Positions 51,957 to 63,555 of a stretch of DNA of 64,000 bases are shown piece by piece. Made by a program: the position numbers and the translations under genes. Positions within the stretch are counted from its first letter, which is position 1; each line of letters begins with the position of its first letter. Source of the DNA: Phycisphaerales bacterium (GTDB lineage: Bacteria > Planctomycetota > Phycisphaerae > Tepidisphaerales > Tepidisphaeraceae); assembly GCA_020853095.1 (NCBI GenBank), contig JADYZN010000040.1, positions 62,001 through 126,000 of the forward strand, read 5' to 3'. Under the pieces are notes generated by a model. It worked only from the letters and a program-made list of their open reading frames with translations, did no database searches and was not told where the DNA came from.

Positions 51957-54146
51957 ATGAAACGACAGTTGATCAACGTCTCAAACCGTCTTCCCGTGAC
52001 GCTGGGGGAGGAAATTAAAAAATCGTCCGGCGGGTTGGTGTCGGCGCTGGCGGGGTTGGAGCGGGAGGATTTGGCGTTGCGGTGGATCGGCTGGCCGGGC
52101 AAGGCGGTGGAGGTCGATCAACAGTCGGACATCGAACGGCGATTGCGCCAGGAACACCACTGCATGCCGGTGTTTCTGGATCAGTCGACCGCGCACGGGC
52201 ATTACGATGGGTTGTCCAATTCCAGCATCTGGCCGCTGCTGCATTACATGCCGACCTATTTTCGTTACCAGCCGGAATGGTGGCCCGATTTCGTGGCGGC
52301 CAACCGGCTGTTCGCCGACAAGGTGCAGGAGGTGGCCGGAGAAAACGACCTGGTCTGGGTGCATGATTATCAGTTGATGCTGCTGCCGAGGATGCTGCGG
52401 GAGAGAATGCCGAACCTGAGGGTGGGATTTTTCTGGCACACGCCGTTTCCATCGTACGAGGTGTTTCGCTGCCATCCGCACCGGGAGGATTTGATCGAGG
52501 GGGTGCTGGGGGCGGACCGGGTGGGATTTCACACGTTCGGCTATTTGCGCCATTTCCGCGAGGCGGTGGTGCGGCTGCTGGGGATCGAGTCGGAGATCAC
52601 GACGATCCGCCAGCCCACCCATCAGACCCAACTGGCGGTCTGTCCCATCGGGATCGACGCCCGTCGGCTGGAAGAGACGATGAAAGGGGAATCGTTCGCC
52701 GGACATTATCAGAAATTGTGCGAGACCTATCGCGATCAGAAGATCATTCTGTCGGTGGAGAGGCTGGATTACACCAAGGGGATTTTAAGACGGCTGAACG
52801 CGATCGACCGATTTCTGTCGAAGGCTCCGGACGTGGATCGGTTGAAATTCATATTCGTCAGCGTCCCCTCCCGCGAGGGGGTGGAACAATATCAGGAATT
52901 GCGCCAGGAGGTCTCGCGGCGGATCGGGCAGATCAACGGCAGGCACGCGACGCTCAACAACAGCCCGATCCATTTCATTCACGGGACGGTGGAGTTTGAA
53001 CAACTCTGCGCGCTGTATGCGCGGTCGGACGTGGGGCTGGTGACGCCGTTGATCGACGGGATGAACCTGGTGGCCAAGGAATACGTGGCCGCCCAGAGCG
53101 AGCCGGGCCGGGTCGGGACGTTGATTCTGAGCGAATTCGCCGGGGCGGCCGAGGAATTGTTCAACGCGCTGGTCGTCAATCCGTACGACCCCGGAGCGGT
53201 GGCCGATGCGATCGGGATGGCGCTGGCGATGGATGCCAGGGAGAAGGCCGACCGGATGGCGCCGATGCGAAACCGGGTGATGCGGATGGATGCGCGGGCG
53301 TGGGCGCGGGCGTTCGTAGACGACCTGGCGGCGATCGAACCGGCCGTGGAACCGGCCCGAAAGATCGAGGCGGCGATCGACCGGGTGAAAGAGGCGATGA
53401 ACGGCGGCGGCCGGTTGGCGATGTTCCTGGACTACGATGGAACGCTGCGCGAGATCGAGCGCCAACCCTCTGCGGCCGTGCCGACGGCGGAAATCCGTGA
53501 ACTGCTGGAACGACTGGCCGCGATGCGGAAGGTGGACCTGACGATCATCTCCGGGCGATCGGAGGAGGATTTGTCGGCGTTTGTCGGCCGGCTGCCGGTG
53601 AGGTTGATCGCCGAACATGGGGCGTCGATCCGCGCGGCCGGAGGCCGGTCGTGGGAACGGCTGGACCGGAACATCAGCACGGCATGGAAGGAACAGATCC
53701 TTCGGTTGCTGCAATTGTACGAGCAATCGACGCCGGGGAGCCGGATCGAGAACAAACGCACCTCGCTGGTGTGGCATTATCGAAACGCGGACCCGGAATT
53801 CGGAGCCTGGAAGGCGGGACACCTGGCATCGGAACTGGCGGCGCTTCTGGCCAATGATCCGGTTCACATCCGGCACGGCCGCAAAATCGTGGAAGTGACC
53901 CCTTCGGGCATCCACAAGGGGTCGGCCATCGTGCACGCGATTGGTGAGGTCCGTTACGAGCTGATCCTGTGTGCCGGTGACGACCAGACCGATGAGAGCA
54001 TGTTTCGGCTGGGACTGGAAAATCTGCTGTCGATCAAGGTGGGCGACCGGCAGACGTCGGCACAATATCGATTGCCCACGCCGGCCGCGTTTCGGGCGTT
54101 TTTGCGCCGTTGCATCGGGGATTTATCAATAAACCCTGCAGACTGA
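51957..54146 (+). CDS. Fused trehalose-6-phosphate synthase/phosphatase
   Basis: This 729-residue fusion makes trehalose in two steps. Residues 1 to about 470 are a GT20 synthase (VSNRLPV, VWVHDYQLMLLPRMLRE, FFWHTPFPSYEVFRCHP, SVERLDYTKGI, DGMNLVAKEYVAAQ) that uses UDP-glucose and glucose 6-phosphate. From about 485 a HAD phosphatase follows: LDYDGTLREI with nucleophile Asp492, TIISGRSEEDL and GDDQTDESMF. Both halves keep their catalytic residues. In E. coli these are separate OtsA and OtsB proteins. AAGAGG precedes the ATG. It should support osmotic or desiccation tolerance. Confidence 0.94.
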   Translation: MKRQLINVSNRLPVTLGEEIKKSSGGLVSALAGLEREDLALRWIGWPGKAVEVDQQSDIERRLRQEHHCMPVFLDQSTAHGHYDGLSNSSIWPLLHYMPTYFRYQPEWWPDFVAANRLFADKVQEVAGENDLVWVHDYQLMLLPRMLRERMPNLRVGFFWHTPFPSYEVFRCHPHREDLIEGVLGADRVGFHTFGYLRHFREAVVRLLGIESEITTIRQPTHQTQLAVCPIGIDARRLEETMKGESFAGHYQKLCETYRDQKIILSVERLDYTKGILRRLNAIDRFLSKAPDVDRLKFIFVSVPSREGVEQYQELRQEVSRRIGQINGRHATLNNSPIHFIHGTVEFEQLCALYARSDVGLVTPLIDGMNLVAKEYVAAQSEPGRVGTLILSEFAGAAEELFNALVVNPYDPGAVADAIGMALAMDAREKADRMAPMRNRVMRMDARAWARAFVDDLAAIEPAVEPARKIEAAIDRVKEAMNGGGRLAMFLDYDGTLREIERQPSAAVPTAEIRELLERLAAMRKVDLTIISGRSEEDLSAFVGRLPVRLIAEHGASIRAAGGRSWERLDRNISTAWKEQILRLLQLYEQSTPGSRIENKRTSLVWHYRNADPEFGAWKAGHLASELAALLANDPVHIRHGRKIVEVTPSGIHKGSAIVHAIGEVRYELILCAGDDQTDESMFRLGLENLLSIKVGDRQTSAQYRLPTPAAFRAFLRRCIGDLSINPAD

Positions 54147-54165
54147 TTCGAAATCCATCGCCTGA

Positions 54166-56217
<2,052 letters not shown>

Positions 56218-56225
56218 TTACGTCT

Positions 56226-57227
56226 TTACGCCGGCAGCAGGCGGGCAAGGGCATGCGCGGAATAGGAGATGATCAGATCCGCACCGGCGCGTTTGATGGC
56301 CGTCAGTGATTCGAGGATCGCCCGATCCCGGTCGATCCAACCCTTGGCGGCGGCCGCCTCGATCATGGCGTATTCCCCGCTGACCTGATAGGCGACCAGC
56401 GGCACGCGGATGGATTGTCGCACGGCACGGATCACGTCCAGATACGCACCGGCCGGTTTGACCATCACCATGTCCGCCCCCTGCTCGATGTCCAGCCGGG
56501 CTTCTTCAATCGCCTCGTCAACGCCGCGGGAAGGGTCCATCTGGTAGGATTGTCGGTCGCCAAATTCAGGGGCCGAATCGGCCGCATCGCGGAAGGGACC
56601 ATAGAAGGCGCTGGCGTATTTCACCGAGTAGGAGAGGATCGACACATCGGCAAACCCGGCCGCATCCAACCCGCCACGCAGCGCGCCGACCGCTCCATCC
56701 ATCATCCCGCTGGGGGCGACGACGGCCGCGCCGGCACGGGCATGATTGATGGCCTGTTTGACCAGAAGATCCACCGTGCGATCGTTGTCCACCGTCGATC
56801 GGTCGGCCGTCAGCGGCCCGCAATGGCCGTGGCTGGTGTATTCGCAGAAACACAAGTCCGTAATGCCGGCCATGGGAATTTCCCGTTCGTTCACCGCCCG
56901 CAACAACCGGCAGACGACGTTGTTCTCATCCAGCGCGGGCGAACCTTCGGGGTCTTTTTTCGCCCGGTCCACCACGCCAAACACCAGGTACGCGCCAAAT
57001 CCCTCCCCGGCACGTCCGGCCAGCCAGGGAACGGCCACATCCACCGACATCTGATGAACCCCCGGCATGGAAGCCACTTCGCGCTGAACGTTTTCACCTT
57101 CAACCACAAAGACCGGAACGATGAAGTCGCTTCGACGCAGCTTGACCCCCTGAAGCATCCGCCGCAGCGGTTCGCGCAGGCGCAATCGTCTTGGACGGCG
57201 GGGAAGATTCAACGGTGATTGGGACAT
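56226..57227 (-). CDS. hemB: Delta-aminolevulinic acid dehydratase (porphobilinogen synthase)
   Basis: This joins two 5-aminolevulinates to porphobilinogen in haem synthesis. It is 333 residues. The zinc-type cysteine cluster is DLCFCEYTSHGHCG, and the Schiff-base lysines are in SYSVKYASAFYGPFRDAA and MVMVKPAGAYLDVI. The cysteine cluster places it in the zinc-dependent class. TATAAT lies 10 bases before the ATG with no obvious ribosome site, so the leader is at most a few bases. The ligA start lies 56 bases beyond its stop. Confidence 0.96.
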   Translation of the reverse strand: MSQSPLNLPRRPRRLRLREPLRRMLQGVKLRRSDFIVPVFVVEGENVQREVASMPGVHQMSVDVAVPWLAGRAGEGFGAYLVFGVVDRAKKDPEGSPALDENNVVCRLLRAVNEREIPMAGITDLCFCEYTSHGHCGPLTADRSTVDNDRTVDLLVKQAINHARAGAAVVAPSGMMDGAVGALRGGLDAAGFADVSILSYSVKYASAFYGPFRDAADSAPEFGDRQSYQMDPSRGVDEAIEEARLDIEQGADMVMVKPAGAYLDVIRAVRQSIRVPLVAYQVSGEYAMIEAAAAKGWIDRDRAILESLTAIKRAGADLIISYSAHALARLLPA

Positions 57228-57245
57228 TGGCCGGAAAATTATAGC

Positions 57246-59066
57246 CTATTCCAACGGCGGACCACAGAACGGCCCTTCCTTGCGCTGCATCGCCTCCATG
57301 ACGCCGATGTGTTCGGGAACCGCGTATCGTCTTAAGTGCGGATCAAATATCAATTTATAAAGTGTAAAACGATCCAGCGGAGAGGTTTCCCGGCGGGTTT
57401 TTTCACTTTGGACGATCTCCCGCACCGTGCCGAGTTGACGCAAGGCCGACTCATCGCGGGCGCGGGTAATCACATATACCTGCGGCGAAGTGATGTTTTG
57501 ATCGCGCAAAAAAGTCAGGTTGTGCAACAATCTCGCATCGGCGGGCAGATAAAACTGCAACCGGAAAAAGTCGAGCGTGTAGGTGGCCGCATTGATCATC
57601 AGCGGTTCGCCCGACGGAACAAGCCGGTTGACCTGCCTCAAAAACCGCATGTCGGCGGCCGTGTTGTCGCTGCTTGGCGCGGCGATGCTCTGTGCCCACC
57701 CATAGGCGACCACCATGCCCAACAACAGCGAGGCCATGACCACCCCTCCGCGCCGCCCGGACAGGCCGACGTAAAACAGCCATACGCAGACGAGCCAGAC
57801 GCCCGCCAGGCCGATCGTCACCCAGGTCGGGCCGGGAATCCACCGCGCAAACGCCCCCAGCGCGATCGCGCCCGGCAAACCAAAGACCAGCAATCCAAAC
57901 CATGGCCGACGGGACCATTCGGGGCCTTTGCCATTGAACAGCACTTTGGACGCCTCGAACAGTCCGATGCCGCTGAGAACCCCCCATGGCGCAAGAACCG
58001 GCACGAGATAATGATGGTGTTTGCGGCCGGGGATGGACAGGACGACGATCGGGACAATCGCCCAGCACCAGAGGAATCGTTCAAAGCCGCTTCGACGGTG
58101 CCATGCCGCGCGGGCGGTGGCGAACAGGCCGATGAAGGCGAACAGCGTCCAGGGCAACAGCGCATACCCCGGCAGCATCAACAGGTAATGCCACCACGGT
58201 TTGGCGAACTGAAAATTCTCCTCCCCCTGCCCGCGATAGTCGTACATCCAGTTGTCCCAGATGCCCGGGTATCGCCGCCACGCCAGGTATGGCCAGGCGA
58301 TGGCCAGGATCAGGAAAACGATCCACCCCCACAGCCAGATGTATCGGCTGATGCGGCTCAACTTGCGCTGGCCCATCAGAAACACGCCGACTGTGGCGAC
58401 GACCGGAACCGTGCCGACCAGCGGGCCTTTGACCAGGTTGCTCAGTCCCAGGAGTACGAAAAGCCCCAACACTTCCCAGCGACGCCAGGTGAAAAACCGC
58501 ACGAGAAGCGATTTGGCCGAAACCGGCGGCGGTTCTGCGCCCTCCGAAAATTCCGCTTTCACAAAAAACGCCATCGCCAGGCAGACGATCGCCGCCAGGT
58601 AAATGTCATCCTCCGCCAGGCTGGCGTACTGGTACAGCTCGAACATCGTCGCCATGGCCGCGCCGCCCAGCAGGCCGATGGTTCGTCCAAAATGCCGGCC
58701 GGCCATCCACGCCACCAGCAAAACGATGCACGCTCCCATGACCGCCGACGGAAACCGCACAATCCATTCCCGATCCGTGCGCCCGAAAATCGCATCCGAG
58801 CCGGCGATGAACCAGTGCGGCAACGGCGGCCGTTCCAGCCAGGGACGTCCGCCGCTTTGGGGCAACAGCCATTGCCCGGTCTGGAGCATCTCGCGGGCCA
58901 ATTCCGGCAGTCTCGCCTCGTGCATCGTCAATGGCCGGCCGCTGATGGCCGACCAGCCATACAACGCCGCGCACAGGACAACCAGCAAAAGATAATCCGA
59001 CCCGCGCATCTTCTCCGATGCGAGCGGGTTGGGTCGGGTGATCGGGGTGGATTGGGATGAAGTCAC
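57246..59066 (-). CDS. Glycosyltransferase family 39 (ArnT/PMT-like) membrane protein
   Basis: The protein is 606 residues with about 12 hydrophobic helices. The first periplasmic loop carries the family's acidic and aromatic features: RPLTMHEARLPELAREMLQTGQWLLPQSGGRPWLERPPLPHW, with the Glu that binds metal in this family. Such enzymes use a polyprenyl-phosphate sugar to modify lipid A or proteins. The start codon is GTG 59066; a second possibility is ATG 59009, just before the first helix. The substrate is unknown. Confidence 0.85.
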   Translation of the reverse strand: MTSSQSTPITRPNPLASEKMRGSDYLLLVVLCAALYGWSAISGRPLTMHEARLPELAREMLQTGQWLLPQSGGRPWLERPPLPHWFIAGSDAIFGRTDREWIVRFPSAVMGACIVLLVAWMAGRHFGRTIGLLGGAAMATMFELYQYASLAEDDIYLAAIVCLAMAFFVKAEFSEGAEPPPVSAKSLLVRFFTWRRWEVLGLFVLLGLSNLVKGPLVGTVPVVATVGVFLMGQRKLSRISRYIWLWGWIVFLILAIAWPYLAWRRYPGIWDNWMYDYRGQGEENFQFAKPWWHYLLMLPGYALLPWTLFAFIGLFATARAAWHRRSGFERFLWCWAIVPIVVLSIPGRKHHHYLVPVLAPWGVLSGIGLFEASKVLFNGKGPEWSRRPWFGLLVFGLPGAIALGAFARWIPGPTWVTIGLAGVWLVCVWLFYVGLSGRRGGVVMASLLLGMVVAYGWAQSIAAPSSDNTAADMRFLRQVNRLVPSGEPLMINAATYTLDFFRLQFYLPADARLLHNLTFLRDQNITSPQVYVITRARDESALRQLGTVREIVQSEKTRRETSPLDRFTLYKLIFDPHLRRYAVPEHIGVMEAMQRKEGPFCGPPLE

Positions 59067-59078
59067 TTGGGTCTACAT

Positions 59079-59312
59079 TCAGCGAACGATAAAAAACCGG
59101 GCATCCGTTCCCCCCTGCCCCACCGCGAACCGCACCGGCTTGCCGCATTTCGGACAGCGGCCATGATAGCTTTGCCCATCCCGGTCGCGGTAAATCCGCT
59201 GATACACGCCGCAACAGGCGAATTGCACGGATAAATAGGGCCTTGCGGTCGATTGTTCGGCGGGGCTGGCCGCCGACGACAAATCGAGTTTGTAATCACG
59301 CTGGTCGGTCAT
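59079..59312 (-). CDS. Small zinc-ribbon-like protein
   Basis: The protein is 77 residues. Its second half holds FACCGVYQRIYRD and CPKCGKPVRFAVGQGG, which gives cysteine pairs for a zinc site. The start codon overlaps the stop of the cyclodeaminase gene (ATGA), so translation is coupled. The longer frame extending across that gene is not real. The function is unknown; nothing further can be inferred. Confidence 0.7.
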   Translation of the reverse strand: MTDQRDYKLDLSSAASPAEQSTARPYLSVQFACCGVYQRIYRDRDGQSYHGRCPKCGKPVRFAVGQGGTDARFFIVR

Positions 59313-59935
59313 GGCCCTTTGTCGTAGCGATCCCAGATCCTTGGGATGACCCGCCGGATGATGCCGACGGCATGGTCCAGCATCCGGCCGGTGGTCGATT
59401 GAATCGAAGCGCGATCTTCCTGGTCGGCGATGTCGCCAAGGTTCACCCGGACGTTGTAAACCGCGCAACGCACGGTCGCCATCGCCAGGTCGGCGCACAC
59501 CGCCAAGTCCGACAACAGATAACAATTCACCCGATCCGCCAACTGGTCGCACAGTTCCAGTATCGCAACCCCGGTCGCGGCAATGGTTTGCGGCGTGCGA
59601 ATGCATGCCAGCAGCGCCGCAGGAAATCGATCCTGGCGTTCTGTCGAATCCGCCGGCAGTTTTTTGATGGCCGAGATCGTCTCGAATGCGGACTGATCCT
59701 CCACCATCAGTTGCACCAGCAACTGCCGGGCGCGGTTGAATGAGGACAAAGCCCCCTTCAACTGTTCGACATGTGCGGCCAGGTCCTTTTTGCCCACGCT
59801 GTAATTCAGCACCATTTCCCCCATCGAAGCCGCCAGCGCCCCGGCCAGCGCGGCCACGGCCCCGCCGCCCGGCGTCGGCTTTTTGGCGGCGGCGGCATCC
59901 AGAAAATCCCGGATTGTCACGGTCTGATCGATCAT
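59309..59935 (-). CDS. Cyclodeaminase/cyclohydrolase family protein (FTCD C-terminal-like)
   Basis: The 208-residue helical protein begins TIRDFLDAAAAKKPTPGGGAVAALAGALAASMGEMV, the signature of formimidoyltetrahydrofolate cyclodeaminase and methenyltetrahydrofolate cyclohydrolase (FchA). It probably processes a one-carbon folate. The start is uncertain: ATG 59935 has GGGGGTG upstream, and a GTG at 59950 overlaps the peptidase stop. No other folate gene is nearby. Confidence 0.83.
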   Translation of the reverse strand: MIDQTVTIRDFLDAAAAKKPTPGGGAVAALAGALAASMGEMVLNYSVGKKDLAAHVEQLKGALSSFNRARQLLVQLMVEDQSAFETISAIKKLPADSTERQDRFPAALLACIRTPQTIAATGVAILELCDQLADRVNCYLLSDLAVCADLAMATVRCAVYNVRVNLGDIADQEDRASIQSTTGRMLDHAVGIIRRVIPRIWDRYDKGP

Positions 59936-59942
59936 GGTTGAA

Positions 59943-62837
59943 TTAATCACCCCCGCCGTTGTCGTGTTGAACGCCGCGCGGCGTCAAATCCACCTGCGGG
60001 AAGGATGAATACGTTCGCGTTCCGGTTTCGATTTTAACCGCTTCGGGCATGGGCGTGCTGATCGTCACAACGCAGTTTTTCAGCCGCGCGGATGACACAT
60101 CCCGCACCTGATCCAGCGTCACCGCGTTGATCTTTCCGGCAAACAGGTCGTGATGGTCATAACCCATGCCGTACAGCTCATCCAACGCGGCCGTCGACGC
60201 CTGTTCCGAAGGCGTTTCATTGCTCATCGCGTCGCTGATGGTGATCAGTTGTTTGGATCGGTCAAACCACTGCGGCTGCACATCCTGCGCCGTCCCCTGC
60301 ACGCGGGCGATATTCTGCAAAATGACATCCACCACTTCGTTGACGTTGCGCGGATCGCAACCGGCATAAACCAGGAACGTGCCCTTGTATTGGTCGCCAC
60401 GTCCGGGCTGATTGACGGCATGGACGACATAGACCAGCCCCCGGCCACGCAAAATCTCGTGCAGATAGCCGGTCGGATAGGTGTAGCCGCTGGTCATCGT
60501 GTCGGCCACCGCCAGCGGATAATTGGCCGGTTCTCCAATCACCGTATCGGCATCGTATCCAATCACCACGCCCGCCAGCGGCTGTGCGGTCTTCTGCACC
60601 TCTACCCGGCGCACGTTCACCGATGGCTCGCCGGCCGGCGGTGTGGCGGCGAGCGTTTGACTTAGAACCGGATTGGCTTCAATTGCCGGCAATTTTTCGC
60701 CGGTTCCCAGATATTGATTGGCCAACGCTTTGGCTTCCTGCGGGTCGATGTCGCCAAATATCGCCAGCACGCGCGGCGCCTTCATCACCTTGTCCGCATA
60801 CCACTGCGACAGATTGTCGGATGCCAGCTTATTGACGTTTTCCTCCGTACCAATCGTGGTGAACTGATAGGGTGAATCCATCGGGCCGTAGAAGACTTTT
60901 TTGAAGTATCGGAACGCCTGCGAGGTCCAATCCGCATCCTGCGATGCGATGACGGCCAACACCCGCTGTTTCATCGTCTCCAATTCATCGGCGGCAAACG
61001 ATGGGTGATTGACCACATCTCCATAGATTTCCATCGTCTTTGCCAGGTTGTCCTTCAGGCAGGTGGCCGACCAGTACCAGGAATTGTTGCCACAGCCGGC
61101 GCTGATGTCGCCGCCGATGGAGTCGAAATATTCGGCGATCTGTTGTGCGGATCGGGTTTTGGTTCCCCGTGGCAGCATGAGCATGGTCAAATTGCCCGTG
61201 CCGTTGCTGGCGGCGTCCTCGGCCGTCAGGCCGCCAAGGGCATACATGCGGATCTCGACGATCGGCGAGGTGGTGATGCGTTTCAGGAGCAGCACCGTGC
61301 CGTTGTCCAGCACGATTCGTTGAATTTTTGAGGAGGAATTGTCTTCGGCCGGCCGGGTGGTCGGGGTTGTGGGACGGATCAAATCCACCGCTTTGGGAAG
61401 TCCGCCCGCGCCGACGTATTCGGCCGGCAACATGACGGTCGTCAGCAACTTCTGCTTGTTAAAATACTTGCGCGCCACCTGCTGAACCTGCTCGGCCGTC
61501 ACGTTTTGGATGCGCTGGGCATACAGATCGGTGAAATGCGGATCGCCGGTGCTCATGAAATCGGTGGCCAGCGAGGCGGCGATGTTTTCCGCACCCTGCA
61601 ACGACCGCACACGGTTGACGCGAACCTGGGTTTTGGCCCTTTCCAGCCGATCGGGACTGACGCCGTCCGATTGGATCTGTTCGATCAGTTTCATCACCGC
61701 CTGCGTGGCCGGGTCGATCTTTTCCGGGTCCAGTTGCAGATAAAACGAAAATTCCCCCTGTACGTAACTGGGGGTGTCGCTGGAGGCGCTGATGGAGGTA
61801 ACCAAGTGTTGTTTGTCACGCAATTCTTCGGGCAGGATGGCGCTGTCGCCCCACGACAGCACGGCCGCCAGAAGGTCCAGCGCGTACAAATCCGCATCCT
61901 GCAACTGGATGGTCGGGAAGGACAATTCCAGCGTCGCCTGACCGAGCTTTGGAAAGGTCGCCACGATCGTCCGCGGGGCCATGACCGGAGGTTCGGGGGG
62001 CAATTCGCGGGTGAACGCCCGGCCGGGCTTGGCATCGGAGAGGTATTTTTGCATGGCCTTGAGCATCACCTCCGGGTCCATGTCGGCCGCCACCGAGAAG
62101 ACCATGTTGTTGGGGATGTAGGCCATTTTGTAATAGTCATACACATCGTCGCGGCTGAGGCCCTGGATCACCTCCTGATATCCGATGACCGGAACCCGCG
62201 CGGGGCTGACCAGGTAGCGGTTGGTGGCGCTCATGTAGGCGAATTGGCGCATCGGTTCGCCTTTGCCTTTTTCCAGCTCGCGCTGAACCACCTGATATTC
62301 GCGGTGATATTCATCGGGCGTGATCAACGCCCCCAGCATCCAGCCGGTCAACAGATCGGCGGCCTGTTCAAGGTGGTCGGGGGTGGTGTTGATGAAATAG
62401 GCGGTGTGTTCCGCGGTGGTGTAGGCGTTGGAATCGTTGCCGATGGCCTGCAGCAGATTGCGGTTTTCGGACTCGGTTCGGCGTTGGCTGCTGCCGCCGG
62501 CGACCAGGTGTTCCAAAAGGTGGCTCAGGCCGCCGCCAAGCCATTTGCCTTCGTAGACGCCGCCGGTGTAGACGTAGCCGCGCACCGCGCAGACGGGAGA
62601 GGAGACCCGCTTGGTGATGACCACCGCGCCGTTGTAAAGAATGGAGACGATCTCATCCTTCTGGTTGACCAGCCGATAACGTTCGGCCGCATAATCCCTG
62701 GCCGGCGCGGATTCAACCGCCGACGGGGTGGAGGAGGCCGGTTGTGCCGGTTCAGTGGTCGGCGGCTGCGCCTTGCTCATGCAGCCGAAAACCGACAACA
62801 CGCCCGCGGCCGCCACGACAACCCATCGTCTGGTCAT
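59943..62837 (-). CDS. M16-family zinc metallopeptidase, lipoprotein
   Basis: The protein is 964 residues. It starts with a lipoprotein signal (RRWVVVAAAGVLSVFGC, Cys19), so it is membrane-anchored outside the cytoplasm. The inverted zinc motif HLLEH is at 106-110, followed by the downstream Glu in VVQRELEKG. A second M16 half (from about 500) lacks the motif, the usual active/inactive two-half arrangement that forms a peptide chamber. GGAG precedes the ATG by 8 bases. It precedes the cyclodeaminase gene with little or no gap. Confidence 0.9.
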   Translation of the reverse strand: MTRRWVVVAAAGVLSVFGCMSKAQPPTTEPAQPASSTPSAVESAPARDYAAERYRLVNQKDEIVSILYNGAVVITKRVSSPVCAVRGYVYTGGVYEGKWLGGGLSHLLEHLVAGGSSQRRTESENRNLLQAIGNDSNAYTTAEHTAYFINTTPDHLEQAADLLTGWMLGALITPDEYHREYQVVQRELEKGKGEPMRQFAYMSATNRYLVSPARVPVIGYQEVIQGLSRDDVYDYYKMAYIPNNMVFSVAADMDPEVMLKAMQKYLSDAKPGRAFTRELPPEPPVMAPRTIVATFPKLGQATLELSFPTIQLQDADLYALDLLAAVLSWGDSAILPEELRDKQHLVTSISASSDTPSYVQGEFSFYLQLDPEKIDPATQAVMKLIEQIQSDGVSPDRLERAKTQVRVNRVRSLQGAENIAASLATDFMSTGDPHFTDLYAQRIQNVTAEQVQQVARKYFNKQKLLTTVMLPAEYVGAGGLPKAVDLIRPTTPTTRPAEDNSSSKIQRIVLDNGTVLLLKRITTSPIVEIRMYALGGLTAEDAASNGTGNLTMLMLPRGTKTRSAQQIAEYFDSIGGDISAGCGNNSWYWSATCLKDNLAKTMEIYGDVVNHPSFAADELETMKQRVLAVIASQDADWTSQAFRYFKKVFYGPMDSPYQFTTIGTEENVNKLASDNLSQWYADKVMKAPRVLAIFGDIDPQEAKALANQYLGTGEKLPAIEANPVLSQTLAATPPAGEPSVNVRRVEVQKTAQPLAGVVIGYDADTVIGEPANYPLAVADTMTSGYTYPTGYLHEILRGRGLVYVVHAVNQPGRGDQYKGTFLVYAGCDPRNVNEVVDVILQNIARVQGTAQDVQPQWFDRSKQLITISDAMSNETPSEQASTAALDELYGMGYDHHDLFAGKINAVTLDQVRDVSSARLKNCVVTISTPMPEAVKIETGTRTYSSFPQVDLTPRGVQHDNGGGD

Positions 62838-62890
62838 ATTGATGCTCCATCATTCAAAAGAAAAGAGACTGCCTCGGAAACGAATCGGAT

Positions 62891-63382
62891 TTATCCGATG
62901 GTTTCCTCATCCTGTTCGATTTCGTTCAGATAGGTCAGCGCCCGCTCCAGTTCGCCCTTGAGATGCCGGACGCGCAGCAGGCTCTTGACGCGCGTCAACA
63001 GTTCAAATTTGTTCACCGGCTTGGAAACAAAATCATCCGTGCCGCAATCGGTGGCTTCTTCGATGTCGCCCAGTTCGTTGAGCGCCGTCACCATCAGGAT
63101 TTGAATGTCGCGAGTCTTTGGATCGCCCTTGAGCTTGCGGCAGACCTGAAAGCCGCTCATCCGCGGCATCATGATGTCCAGCAGGATCAGGTCCGGCTGA
63201 TGCTGCTCCACTTTTTCCAGCGCCTCCACCCCGTCGGCCGCCGTCACCAGCCGCACCGGCAGCGATTCCAGAAACGCCTGCAGCAGCTCGACGTTCTGTT
63301 GATTGTCATCCACGATCAAGACCGTGGATTGCGGCAAAAAGGCCTCGTTGTTGACGCTCGCCGGCGGGTTTTGTTCGCTCAT
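62891..63382 (-). CDS. Response regulator receiver protein
   Basis: The protein is 163 residues, one receiver domain with a short helical tail. The acid pocket is Asp25/Asp26, the phosphorylated residue is Asp69 in LILLDIMMPRM, with Thr99 and Lys121 completing the site. The C-terminal tail (LLRVRHLKGELERALTYLNEIEQDEE) is probably a coiled coil. It has no output domain, so it likely works by protein contact. The longer frame upstream is not supported: AAGGGA lies 3-4 bases before ATG 63382. The cognate kinase is not in the window. Confidence 0.9.
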   Translation of the reverse strand: MSEQNPPASVNNEAFLPQSTVLIVDDNQQNVELLQAFLESLPVRLVTAADGVEALEKVEQHQPDLILLDIMMPRMSGFQVCRKLKGDPKTRDIQILMVTALNELGDIEEATDCGTDDFVSKPVNKFELLTRVKSLLRVRHLKGELERALTYLNEIEQDEETIG

Positions 63383-63555
63383 AATCCCTTCATGTTCAAC
63401 CAGGCATCCCACGCATCCCACCGCGATGGCGCCCACATTCAAATCGACTATACGACTGGCCCCAAACCCTGTAAAGCGGCCCCATTGATCCAAAGGTTCC
63501 TGTGACGGGTTGCCATCAACCTGTGCAACTCATCGCCGTGGCGATTGGCCGGCCT

